In this document: positions 8,407 to 16,796 of the stretch, piece by piece
How the letters are laid out: each line of letters begins with the position of its first letter
Position numbering within the stretch: position 1 is the first letter of the stretch
Assembly (NCBI GenBank): GCA_934090735.1
Contig: CAKOJR010000007.1
Location: 1 to 41,323, forward strand
Direction of reading: 5' to 3'
DNA length: 41,323 bases
Source: an uncultured Bacilli bacterium
GTDB taxonomy: Bacteria; Bacillota_I; Bacilli_A; RF39; UBA660
Made by a program: the position numbers and the translations under genes
Notes under the pieces: generated by a model
Seen by the model: only the letters and a program-made list of their open reading frames with translations
Database searches by the model: none
What the model was told of the DNA's origin: nothing

Positions 8407-9513
8407 ATGAAGAAGGATAATAGTAAAGTTCTTGTATATGTTGTAATATTTTTAGTGGCTTTAGGTCTTGGTAGTGTAGGTATGTATTATGCTATTAAGT
8501 ATTTTAAACCACTTAATCAGACTGTTGTTAATAAGCTAGAGAAAGAGGTAACAGTAACTGATAGTGGAATAGCAGATGCTGTTGAGAAACTTTACGATGC
8601 AGTTGTTGTTGTTGAATCTTATCAAAAGGGAACATTAACAAGCAGTGGTAGTGGTTTTGTTTATAAGACTGATGGAGATAAAGCTTATATTTTAACAAAT
8701 AATCATGTTATATCAGGTGCTAGTGAAGTTAAAGTAAAGTTTACTAATAATAAGACTGAAACAGTTGAGGTTGTTGGTAGTGATGAGTATAGTGATATTG
8801 GTGTTTTATCTATAGATAAGGATAAGATTATTAAAGTTGCTGAAATAGGTAAAACTGAAGATACTCGTTTAGGTGATACAGCATTTGTTATTGGTACACC
8901 ACTTGCTTCAGAGTATTCTTGGACGGTTGCTAGAGGTATTATTAGTGGTAAGGATAGACTTGTTGAAGTTAATGCTAATAATTCTAGTGTGGCATCTTGG
9001 GTTATGAATGTTATGCAAACTGATGCTGCTATTAATAGTGGTAACTCTGGTGGCCCTATTGCTAATGCTAATGGTGAAGTTATTGGTATAACTAATATGA
9101 AGCTTGTTAGTAGTGGAGTAGAAGGTATGGGATTTGCGATTCCAATTGAGGATGCTGTTAATATTGCTGAGTCTTTAATTAAAGGTGGTAAGATAGAACG
9201 TCCTGTTCTTGGAGTTGGTACTTTAGACGTAAGTAATACTGATGCTTTAATTAGAGAATATGGAATATCTCTTAGTAAGAATGTTACTGAGGGTGCAGTT
9301 GTTGGTTATGTTCAAAAGGGATCTCCTGCAGATAAGGCAGGTCTTGAAAAAGGTGATGTTATTACTAAATTTGGAGATTATGATATTACAAGTTCTTCAT
9401 TTTTAAAATATTATTTATATAAGTATAATGTTGGTGATAAGGTTCAGATAACATTTGTAAGAGGAACAAAAACAGAAACAAAAACGATAACCTTAAGTCA
9501 AACAGCAGAATAA
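8407..9513 (+). CDS. htrA: HtrA/DegP-family trypsin-like serine protease with PDZ domain
   Basis: A 368-residue membrane-anchored quality-control protease. A single hydrophobic segment (about residues 8-30) tethers it, with the protease domain outside. The catalytic triad is visible: His100 (TNNHVISG), Asp130 (SDIGVL) and Ser214 (NSGNSGGP). A PDZ domain covers about residues 265-365, including GSPADKAGLEKGDVI. The length is normal for single-PDZ Gram-positive HtrA. Its ribosome site AGGAGG sits at the end of the Abi_2 gene, so it is probably the second gene of that transcript, followed by a strong terminator. Confidence 0.94.
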   Translation: MKKDNSKVLVYVVIFLVALGLGSVGMYYAIKYFKPLNQTVVNKLEKEVTVTDSGIADAVEKLYDAVVVVESYQKGTLTSSGSGFVYKTDGDKAYILTNNHVISGASEVKVKFTNNKTETVEVVGSDEYSDIGVLSIDKDKIIKVAEIGKTEDTRLGDTAFVIGTPLASEYSWTVARGIISGKDRLVEVNANNSSVASWVMNVMQTDAAINSGNSGGPIANANGEVIGITNMKLVSSGVEGMGFAIPIEDAVNIAESLIKGGKIERPVLGVGTLDVSNTDALIREYGISLSKNVTEGAVVGYVQKGSPADKAGLEKGDVITKFGDYDITSSSFLKYYLYKYNVGDKVQITFVRGTKTETKTITLSQTAE

Positions 9514-9538
9514 AGGCTTTTAAAGAGGCCTTTTTTTT
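9512..9538 (+). terminator. intrinsic terminator after htrA
   Basis: AAAGGC / GCCTTT stem with a 10-nt loop, then eight T. It overlaps the htrA stop codon. Confidence 0.8.
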
Positions 9539-9540
9539 GT

Positions 9541-9546
9541 TATAAT
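9541..9546 (+). promoter_or_regulatory. -10 box of the ATP-grasp gene
   Basis: TATAAT directly follows the htrA terminator and ends 16 nt before the ATG, so the leader would be about 10 nt and hold only GGTGGTGAT. Confidence 0.5.
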
Positions 9547-9562
9547 TTGGGGTGGTGATATC

Positions 9563-10564
9563 ATGGGATTTATTGGGTTTGCCCTTAAAGGTAATTATAA
9601 GAGACATTATAATAATTTAAAGAAGGTTTCTCAAAAAACTGGTAAGAGTACAATTTTAATGTTTATAGATACTGCGGTTTCAGCACTTGTTTTTAAGTCT
9701 GGACTTCAGGATTATTTAAATTATGAATTTTATAATAAGAGTTTTAGTGAGAGAAAGACTTATGCGACGATTGGTTATCAAAATAAGTTTTATGAGTTAG
9801 CGGCTAATGTTAAGTATGCGCCCTTTTTCTCAAATAAAGTTAATTTTCATAAGAATTTTAGTGAGTTTACTAAACGAGAGTATGTATCATATGATGATGG
9901 TTTTTCAAAAGTAAAAGAGTTTATTAGTTCACATAAAGAGTTTGTTCGCAAACCAATTAGTGGGTTAGGTGGACAGGATGTTGTTAAGTTATCTTCTAGT
10001 GATATTAAAGATTTGAAAACTTTTTATGAGAAGTTAAAGGAAGAGAATTGTTTACTTGAGGAACTTGTTGTTCAAGATGCGGAGTGGAGTAAGTTAAATC
10101 CTAATAGCATTAATACACTTAGAATTGTGACGAAGTGTATTGGGGGAAAAAGTGAGATTTTGTTTGCAGTTGCTAGAATAGGTGCTGGTAAGACTATTGC
10201 GGATAATTTTCATCAAGGCGGTGTTGGTGTAAAGATTAATACTGCTAAAGGTGTTTTAGATGGTGAAGCAATTGATAAAGAGGGGAATGTTTCTAAAGAG
10301 ACTAGTGTTACTCATGTTAAAGTAAATGGTTATAAGATTCCATACTGGAAAGAGATTAAGAAGATGGTTAATAAGGCAGCTAAGGTAAATGATAATGTTA
10401 ATGTTATTGGTTGGGATGTTGCGATTAGTAAAGATGGACCGCTTATTATTGAGGGTAATAGAGGCCCAGGTATGGATCTTGTACAAGTTTTATATAAAAG
10501 AGGGGTTAAGCCTGATTTAGAGAAGGTAAAAAAGGAGATTATTGCTTATCAAAGGGGCAGATAG
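9563..10564 (+). CDS. ATP-grasp enzyme (sugar-transfer-associated ATP-grasp type)
   Basis: A 333-residue cytoplasmic ATP-grasp protein resembling the ATPgrasp_ST family. The ATP-binding region includes FVRKPISGLGGQDV (about residues 131-144), the acidic stretch LLEELVVQ, and NTLRIVT. The C-terminal metal and active-site segment is GWDVAISKDG followed by IIEGNRGPGMDL, where Glu and Asn bind Mg2+. ATP-grasp enzymes join a carboxylate to an amine or similar nucleophile through an acyl-phosphate. This subfamily is usually found near surface polysaccharide genes, but none are adjacent here, so the substrate is unknown. ychF follows after 15 nt. Confidence 0.78.
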   Translation: MGFIGFALKGNYKRHYNNLKKVSQKTGKSTILMFIDTAVSALVFKSGLQDYLNYEFYNKSFSERKTYATIGYQNKFYELAANVKYAPFFSNKVNFHKNFSEFTKREYVSYDDGFSKVKEFISSHKEFVRKPISGLGGQDVVKLSSSDIKDLKTFYEKLKEENCLLEELVVQDAEWSKLNPNSINTLRIVTKCIGGKSEILFAVARIGAGKTIADNFHQGGVGVKINTAKGVLDGEAIDKEGNVSKETSVTHVKVNGYKIPYWKEIKKMVNKAAKVNDNVNVIGWDVAISKDGPLIIEGNRGPGMDLVQVLYKRGVKPDLEKVKKEIIAYQRGR

Positions 10565-10579
10565 AGGGAAGATGATGTT

Positions 10580-11677
10580 ATGTTAAAGGCAGGAATTGTA
10601 GGGTTACCTAATGTTGGTAAGAGTACGTTATTTAATGCGATTACGAAGAAGAATATATTAGCAGCTAATTATCCATTTGCGACGATAGATCCAAATGTTG
10701 GGGTTGTTACTGTACCAGATGAAAGACTAGCTTATTTAGAAAATTTATACATGCCAGAGAGGACTATACCAACTACTTATGAGTTTACAGATATTGCTGG
10801 GCTTGTTAAAGGGGCATCTAATGGTGAAGGACTTGGTAATAAGTTTTTAAGTCATATTAGAGAAGTTGATGCTATTGTTGAGGTTGTTAGATGCTTTGAA
10901 AATGGCGATATTATTCATGTTGAGGGTAGTGTTGATCCAATTAGAGATATTGAGATAATTAATGTTGAGTTGATAATTTCAGATTTGGAGATTGTACAAA
11001 ATAGAATTGGTAAGATTGCGAAAAAGTGTGAGATGACTAAGGATAAGGCTGAACTTTTAGAATTTCAAACTTTGAAAAAGTGTGAAGAAGCTTTACTTCA
11101 AAATATTCCACTTAGAAGATTAGATTTATCTAAAGAAGAGAAACAAATTTTAAAACCTTTTTGTTTTATTACTTTAAAACCTATTATATATATGACTAAT
11201 GTTAATGAGGATGATGCGATTGTTGGTCATAATAAATATACTGATATGGTTAGTGAATATGCTTCAAAAGAGGATGCTAGTGTTATTGTTGTGTGTGCGA
11301 AGATGGAAAGTGAACTTTCTGAGTTAAATGAAGATGATAAGAAAGAATTCTTAAAAGAGATGGGTATTACTTCTTCTGGTTTAGATAAACTAATATATGC
11401 AACTTATGATTTATTAGGGTTACAGACTTTCTTTACTTCAGGAAAAGATGAGTGCAGAGCATGGACTTTTAAGAAAGGAATGAAAGCACCAGAATGTGCA
11501 GGAATAATTCATAGTGATTTTGAACGTGGATTTATTAAGGCTGAAGTTATGTCTTTTGATGATTTGAAGAATTGTGGAAGTGAACTTAAAGTTAAAGAAG
11601 CTGGTAAGATGCGTTTAGAGGGCAAGGATTATTTAATGCAAGATGGGGATATTTGTTACTTTAGATTTAATGTGTAG
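10580..11677 (+). CDS. ychF: redox-regulated ribosome-binding ATPase YchF
   Basis: 365 residues, full length for this universally conserved Obg-family P-loop protein, which hydrolyses ATP and binds the ribosome. The Walker A motif GLPNVGKST lies at residues 8-16, followed by NYPFATIDPNVG and DIAGLVKGAS. The C-terminal TGS domain begins near TFFTSGKDECRAW. It sits 15 nt after the ATP-grasp gene and 8 nt before asnB, so the three probably share a transcript. The ribosome site (GAGGGAAG) is further from the ATG than usual. Confidence 0.97.
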   Translation: MLKAGIVGLPNVGKSTLFNAITKKNILAANYPFATIDPNVGVVTVPDERLAYLENLYMPERTIPTTYEFTDIAGLVKGASNGEGLGNKFLSHIREVDAIVEVVRCFENGDIIHVEGSVDPIRDIEIINVELIISDLEIVQNRIGKIAKKCEMTKDKAELLEFQTLKKCEEALLQNIPLRRLDLSKEEKQILKPFCFITLKPIIYMTNVNEDDAIVGHNKYTDMVSEYASKEDASVIVVCAKMESELSELNEDDKKEFLKEMGITSSGLDKLIYATYDLLGLQTFFTSGKDECRAWTFKKGMKAPECAGIIHSDFERGFIKAEVMSFDDLKNCGSELKVKEAGKMRLEGKDYLMQDGDICYFRFNV

Positions 11678-11685
11678 GAGGAATA

Positions 11686-13518
11686 ATGTGCGGATTTTGC
11701 GGATTTAAGGATAAGAAGTCTAAGAAGGAAAAAGAGAAGATTATTAAGAGTATGGCGGATAGGATTATCCATAGAGGGCCAGATAGTGATGGTTACTATG
11801 TTGATAATGACGTAGCACTTGGTTTTAGAAGATTATCTATTATTGATTTAAAAGGTGGTAGTCAGCCTATATATAATGAGGATAATACGGTAGCAATTAC
11901 TTTTAATGGTGAGATTTATAATTATCAAAGTTTGCGTGAGGAGTTAATTAAGTGTGGTCATAAATTTAGAACTAATACTGATACTGAGGTAATTGTTCAT
12001 GGTTATGAAGAGTGGAATACTGAGGTATTTAATAAGTTACGTGGAATGTATGGAATTATAATTTATGATATAAATAAGAAGAAAATAATTGGAGCAAGAG
12101 ATATTTTTGGAATTAAGCCATTTTATTATTATAAGAATGATGGATTATTTATGTTTGCATCAGAGATTAAATCTTTTTTATCACACCCTGATTTTAAGAA
12201 AGAGTTAAATGATAAGGTACTTAGTTTGTATTTATCGTATGGAACTAATCATATGGAAGAGACTTTCTTTAAGTATACTTATAAGTTAAGACCTGGACAT
12301 TATTTTGTTTATGAGAATGATAAGTTAGAAGTTAAAGAGTATTTTAAACTTAAGTATGAGAAAGAAGATAAATCTTTTGATGAGTATGAGAAAGTTTTGA
12401 AGGAAACTATTGAAAGCTCAATAAAGTATCATCAGATAAGTGATGTTGAAGTTGGTTCTTATTTAAGTGGTGGTGTTGATTCATCTTATGTAGTTGCTGA
12501 AGCTAGACCTAATAAGACGTTTACAGTAGGTTTTGATGGTAAAGGTTTTTCAGAGATTGAGTATGCTAAAGATTTATCTGATTATTTTAAGATTAAGCAT
12601 TATTCTAAGGTGATTAGTGCTGATGAGTTTTTTGATATATTACCTACAGTAGAGTATCATTTAGATGAACCTAGTGCAAATGTGTCTGCAGTGCCATTAT
12701 ATTTTTTAAGTAAGCTTGCTAGTGAAAAGGTAAAGGTTGTTCTTTCTGGTGAGGGCGCTGATGAGATGTTTGGCGGTTATAATGAATATAATCTAGAAGG
12801 ATTAGAGAAGTTTTATGATAAGGTACCTTTATTTTTAAGAAAAGGCATTGGCACGATTACGAAGAATCTTCCTTATTTTAAGGGTAAGCATACAATTGAG
12901 AAGTATAGTAAGCCTTTAGAAGAGAGATATTATAATAAAACCGAGATGTTTTTAAGTAAAGATGCACAGGCAATACTTAAGCCTAAGTATAGGACTGATT
13001 TATCACCATTTGATTTGTGCATGCCATATTACGATGAGGTTAAGGGTAAGGATGATGTTCAAAGAAAGATGTATATTGATTTGAATTTCTGGTTACCTAA
13101 TGATATTTTGCTTAAGGCTGATAAGATGAGTATGGCAAATTCTGTTGAACTTAGAGTACCATTTTTAGATAAAGAGGTGTGGAAGTTATCACAGAAGATA
13201 CCAACAAAGTATATGGTTCGTGATGGACAGACTAAGTATATTTTTAGAAAAATTGCTGATGAGAAGATACCAGAGGAGTGGGCTAAACGTAAGAAGAAGG
13301 GATTCCCAGTTCCTTTTGGTAAGTGGATAAGAGAAGAAAAGTATTATAATAAAGTTAAGGATTTATTTAATAGTGATTTTTCAAAAGAATTTTTTGATAA
13401 TGAGGCAATTAATAAGTTATTGGATGAACATTATCATGGTGCAGTTTATGGTAAGCAGATTTATACTATTTATGCATTTTTAACTTGGTATCAAAGATTC
13501 TTTATTACAGAAAAATAA
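11686..13518 (+). CDS. asnB: asparagine synthase (glutamine-hydrolysing)
   Basis: 610 residues. It makes asparagine from aspartate, glutamine and ATP. The mature nucleophile is Cys2 (MCGFCGF) of the class II glutaminase domain, with RIIHRGPDSDG and FNGEIYNYQ further on. The synthetase domain has the PP-loop SGGVDSS at residues 261-267 and the C-terminal motifs ADKMSMANSVELRVPFLD. The length is typical of AsnB. AGGAGG lies 5 nt before the ATG. Some homologues amidate cell-wall peptide diaminopimelate, so a wall role is an alternative reading. Confidence 0.95.
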   Translation: MCGFCGFKDKKSKKEKEKIIKSMADRIIHRGPDSDGYYVDNDVALGFRRLSIIDLKGGSQPIYNEDNTVAITFNGEIYNYQSLREELIKCGHKFRTNTDTEVIVHGYEEWNTEVFNKLRGMYGIIIYDINKKKIIGARDIFGIKPFYYYKNDGLFMFASEIKSFLSHPDFKKELNDKVLSLYLSYGTNHMEETFFKYTYKLRPGHYFVYENDKLEVKEYFKLKYEKEDKSFDEYEKVLKETIESSIKYHQISDVEVGSYLSGGVDSSYVVAEARPNKTFTVGFDGKGFSEIEYAKDLSDYFKIKHYSKVISADEFFDILPTVEYHLDEPSANVSAVPLYFLSKLASEKVKVVLSGEGADEMFGGYNEYNLEGLEKFYDKVPLFLRKGIGTITKNLPYFKGKHTIEKYSKPLEERYYNKTEMFLSKDAQAILKPKYRTDLSPFDLCMPYYDEVKGKDDVQRKMYIDLNFWLPNDILLKADKMSMANSVELRVPFLDKEVWKLSQKIPTKYMVRDGQTKYIFRKIADEKIPEEWAKRKKKGFPVPFGKWIREEKYYNKVKDLFNSDFSKEFFDNEAINKLLDEHYHGAVYGKQIYTIYAFLTWYQRFFITEK

Positions 13519-13543
13519 ATAGAAATGTTGTATAGTCATTATT

Positions 13544-13572
13544 TTGTAAAATATCAGTTATATATATATACA
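13544..13572 (+). promoter_or_regulatory. possible promoter of the 13612 gene pair
   Basis: TTGTAA, a 17-nt spacer and TATACA, in an AT-only stretch with a TA repeat. Weak. Confidence 0.3.
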
Positions 13573-13611
13573 AGGGTTTTAATATATGATATATTGTGAT
13601 TGGAGGAAGTT

Positions 13612-14337
13612 ATGAAAGAAAAGTATGTTTTAAGTGAAGAGGATGTTAGAGCACTTTCAAATGAACAGATTCGAGAATATCGCGATTTTTTAGGTACTGT
13701 ATATAATAGTGGTGTTGTTTATAGTGCAAAATTAAAAAAGTATGATGCTATTTTACAGCAACAGTATACTGCTGGAGTATTATATAATCCGAATTCTCAA
13801 CAGAGATATTTAAAGATTTTAGCAGAAAACTTACAAGTTGTTGTTAATGCTATTGTTAAAGTTAGAAATTTTGCAATAGAAAGTGGAAGTTTTGACCCAA
13901 TACGTTTTAAGGAAATCGATGAGGGATTAGTTGAATTAAAAAAGTTTATTGAAAGAAAATTAGAAAATCCTCTTAATGGTTTGATTGGTTTTGATGATTT
14001 GAAAGCAGTTTTATCTAGCGTTGAACGATTAGAAAATCAAGTATTACAAGATTTGAGTTTTTATCAGGAATTTAAGAATGAAAAATTTTCAGCACTTTCT
14101 GATTATAAGAGTAAACAAGCTGAATATGATAGACTTAGTTTATTTGGAAAATTTGCTGCTAGAGTAAATGGAAAGAAAAAAGAATTAACTGATGCACGTC
14201 AAAAAAGTGTGTATTATAGTTCTGCTAGACCTGCTGCATTCAACTCAAAACCTGGAGATATTGTTAATCCTTCTCAGTATGAAGAATATTTAAAAAAACA
14301 GCAAACTGAACAGTCTGCTGGCGGAAAGCATATGTAA
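13612..14337 (+). CDS. predicted soluble helical protein of unknown function
   Basis: Not recognised. It has 241 residues, no signal peptide or membrane segment, and long charged helix-like stretches with coiled-coil character (about residues 70-200). The C-terminus is Ser/Gln/Lys-rich and looks flexible. GGAGGA lies 4 nt before the ATG; an in-frame TTG 12 nt upstream overlaps that site and is unlikely. The stop TAA overlaps the next ATG by 1 nt (TAATG), so the two genes are coupled and their products may interact. Confidence 0.7.
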   Translation: MKEKYVLSEEDVRALSNEQIREYRDFLGTVYNSGVVYSAKLKKYDAILQQQYTAGVLYNPNSQQRYLKILAENLQVVVNAIVKVRNFAIESGSFDPIRFKEIDEGLVELKKFIERKLENPLNGLIGFDDLKAVLSSVERLENQVLQDLSFYQEFKNEKFSALSDYKSKQAEYDRLSLFGKFAARVNGKKKELTDARQKSVYYSSARPAAFNSKPGDIVNPSQYEEYLKKQQTEQSAGGKHM

Positions 14338-14591
14338 TGGATAATGATATACAAAAGATTTATGAGGAGTTAAGTTATTCTTTTTCGTTGCTGCCAACTG
14401 AAACAAAAAGAAATGAAGTAGCAATGAAAATAAGTGAATTATCTGATATACTTAATCAAATTGATCCTATTGATGATATCACTTCTAAAAGTAAAAACTA
14501 TACAAATGAAGATGAATATTTATGTTATCTTAATGATATGGTATATAATCTCGAAAATAAGATTGGAAATATTTTTAAATCTATTTCATAA
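14337..14591 (+). CDS. small acidic protein of unknown function, coupled to the upstream gene
   Basis: Not recognised. It has 84 residues, acidic and probably all-helical, with heptad-like leucines and isoleucines. Its start overlaps the upstream stop as TAATG, the usual arrangement for translational re-initiation. A terminator follows about 60 nt later. A partner of the 241-residue protein is the simplest inference. Confidence 0.65.
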   Translation: MDNDIQKIYEELSYSFSLLPTETKRNEVAMKISELSDILNQIDPIDDITSKSKNYTNEDEYLCYLNDMVYNLENKIGNIFKSIS

Positions 14592-14652
14592 TAAAAAACT
14601 CTATGTAGTTTCTTAATATTGCTGTAGTAAAAGATTTATTAAATATTGTTTT

Positions 14653-14680
14653 AAAGTGATTTAATGATAATCACTTTTTT
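14653..14680 (+). terminator. intrinsic terminator after the unknown gene pair
   Basis: AAAGTGAT / ATCACTTT stem, 9-nt loop, T-run. Confidence 0.75.
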
Positions 14681-14686
14681 GATTGA

Positions 14687-14716
14687 TTGATTTTTTTAGA
14701 AAAATTTGTTATTATA
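14687..14716 (+). promoter_or_regulatory. sigma-A type promoter of the acyl-AMP ligase
   Basis: TTGATT, a spacer of 17-18 nt and TATTAT, just after the terminator and about 25 nt before the start. Confidence 0.45.
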
Positions 14717-14741
14717 AAGGCGTTGATTGGGGGCTTATTTG

Positions 14742-16751
14742 ATGATAAGTAATAGGAAAGATTATATGGGGAAGTTTGCTAGTGATGTTAGTGAAACTTT
14801 AAAGAATTCTCGTAAGTGGAAGAGACATTATGTAACAGATATTAAAATTAGTGATAGAGCTAAAATGGTTATTGCTGATATGGATGCATTTCATAATCAT
14901 TCTTTTGCAGTTGAGATTTATTTAAGAAATAAAGATAATTTAGATAAGACAGCTTTGCTTTATCGTGGTAATAAGATTACTTATGGCGAAGTATTTGATA
15001 AAGTATATGCTTATGCTAAAAGTTTAAAAGCGATGGGCTATGAAGCTGGTAGTGAAGTTCCAGTGTGTGCTACTAATATGCCAGAGTTTGTATATTTATT
15101 TTTAGCTACTAATTTAATTGGTGCTAAGCTTAATTCTTTTGGTGAATGGTTTGATAAGGATTATACTAAGTTTATTTTAGACCATTCTAAGAGTAATACA
15201 GTGTTTATTAGTGATGACGTTTATTATATGGTAAAAGATAAAATTGATGAAAGTAGTGTAAATAATATTGTTGTTCTTTCTTTAGCAGATGGATTAAAAA
15301 ATGGTAATCCTTATGAGGAGATTGATGATAAGTTTCATCCTGGATTATTTGATAGTAAGGTTTCTAAGTTTAAAGAAGAAAGTAGTAAAACAGTTATGTC
15401 TTCTAAGGAGTTTGAGGATGCTGGGTTAAGTTATGAAGGCATGGTAGTTAATGATGGAGCTTTAGATGATCCAGCTGTTATTACTTATACTAGTGGTACT
15501 ACTAATCCTGGGGTACCTAAAGGGGTTTTACATAGCAACAGAAGTTATGCAACTATTGCTAGGTTTAAGGATAGGGATATTACTAATTTAACTAATATGG
15601 ATGGTATTAAGTCTTTGTGTCATATTCCAGTTTATACTCATATGGAGTTATGTACGATGATGGATGGTTTATTTCATGGATGCACTTTATGTTTAGAGCC
15701 TGTTTATGATAAGGATTTCTTTAAATACTCAGTTATTATGCATAGAGCTAATTATCAACCTGGTAGTCAAGGATTTAATTATGAGCTTTGTTATGCTTTA
15801 GAGCATGATGAGGAGTTTAGAAGATTATGTGATGGTCTTGCTGGTGATAGTTATCGTAATGGACAGCTAGGTGAGTTAATTGCTCCAACGATTACTGGTG
15901 AGGGAATGGATAAGGGTAGTGAAAAGTATTTTAATAAGATTGCCCGTAAGCATAAGTTTGGTGTTAAGAAGTTACATTTTCCATCTTGTTATTCAATAGG
16001 TGGTGGAACTGGAGAAGCTAGTGGTGTGTTTACAACATTATTTAAGGGTTATATGGAAAAGATACCACCTTATACTTTTAGTAAGGAAGGGTTAGGTCTT
16101 AATGTTTTACCTTTTGCTGAAGTAGTTATTTTAGATGAACAAGGTAATTATCGTAAACCTTTAGAAAAAGGTGTTATTGGTGTTAAGAGTCCTTGTGATA
16201 TGATGGGTTATTATTATAGTGGTGAAGATTTTTCTAAATTACATGTTGACAGTCCATATATTGAAGCAGAAGATGGCAGAAGATTTTTAGTTATGAGTAA
16301 TGTTGCTTATATGACTAAGAGTGGTAGTGTTAAGATTAAGGATAGACTTAATAATAATGTGTTACTTGATGATGGTGAGGTTATTCCTGTTTATGAGATT
16401 AGTGATGCTGTTTTAGATGATACTAAGAATATTATGACAGGTTCTCTTGTTAAGATTAATGATGAGTATATTGGTGAGGCTTATGTAATGCATATTATAT
16501 TGCAACCTGGAGCTAATAAGGATAGAGCACTTGCTAGTTTAAGTAAGAGATTAGAAGCTAAATTTAGTCCATCTTTATTAGACAAGTTATATATTCGTAT
16601 TAGAAGTATTGAGGAAGGATTCCCAGTTGCTCCTAGTGGTAAGAGAGATGTTCATCCATTAATTGAAGAGGGTTATACTTCTAAATGTTTAAGTGTTAAG
16701 AATTTATTATATGTATATTCTAATGAAAAAGGTAAAGTTTTAAAGAAATAG
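14742..16751 (+). CDS. AMP-forming acyl-CoA synthetase / acyl-AMP ligase
   Basis: 669 residues of the ANL adenylating superfamily. These enzymes activate a carboxylic acid with ATP to an acyl-adenylate and usually pass it to CoA or a carrier. The A3 phosphate loop reads TYTSGTTNPGVPKGV, two residues longer than the common TSGTTGxPKG. The C-terminal A10 motif PSGKRDVHPL supplies the catalytic Lys. No carrier or fatty-acid gene is adjacent, so the substrate is unknown. The start is taken at the ATG preceded by GGGGG; in-frame TTG codons lie just upstream. Probably monocistronic. Confidence 0.87.
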   Translation: MISNRKDYMGKFASDVSETLKNSRKWKRHYVTDIKISDRAKMVIADMDAFHNHSFAVEIYLRNKDNLDKTALLYRGNKITYGEVFDKVYAYAKSLKAMGYEAGSEVPVCATNMPEFVYLFLATNLIGAKLNSFGEWFDKDYTKFILDHSKSNTVFISDDVYYMVKDKIDESSVNNIVVLSLADGLKNGNPYEEIDDKFHPGLFDSKVSKFKEESSKTVMSSKEFEDAGLSYEGMVVNDGALDDPAVITYTSGTTNPGVPKGVLHSNRSYATIARFKDRDITNLTNMDGIKSLCHIPVYTHMELCTMMDGLFHGCTLCLEPVYDKDFFKYSVIMHRANYQPGSQGFNYELCYALEHDEEFRRLCDGLAGDSYRNGQLGELIAPTITGEGMDKGSEKYFNKIARKHKFGVKKLHFPSCYSIGGGTGEASGVFTTLFKGYMEKIPPYTFSKEGLGLNVLPFAEVVILDEQGNYRKPLEKGVIGVKSPCDMMGYYYSGEDFSKLHVDSPYIEAEDGRRFLVMSNVAYMTKSGSVKIKDRLNNNVLLDDGEVIPVYEISDAVLDDTKNIMTGSLVKINDEYIGEAYVMHIILQPGANKDRALASLSKRLEAKFSPSLLDKLYIRIRSIEEGFPVAPSGKRDVHPLIEEGYTSKCLSVKNLLYVYSNEKGKVLKK

Positions 16752-16796
16752 ACTTATCTTTTTTTTTGTGATAAACTTTTATTATAGGAGGCTTGT

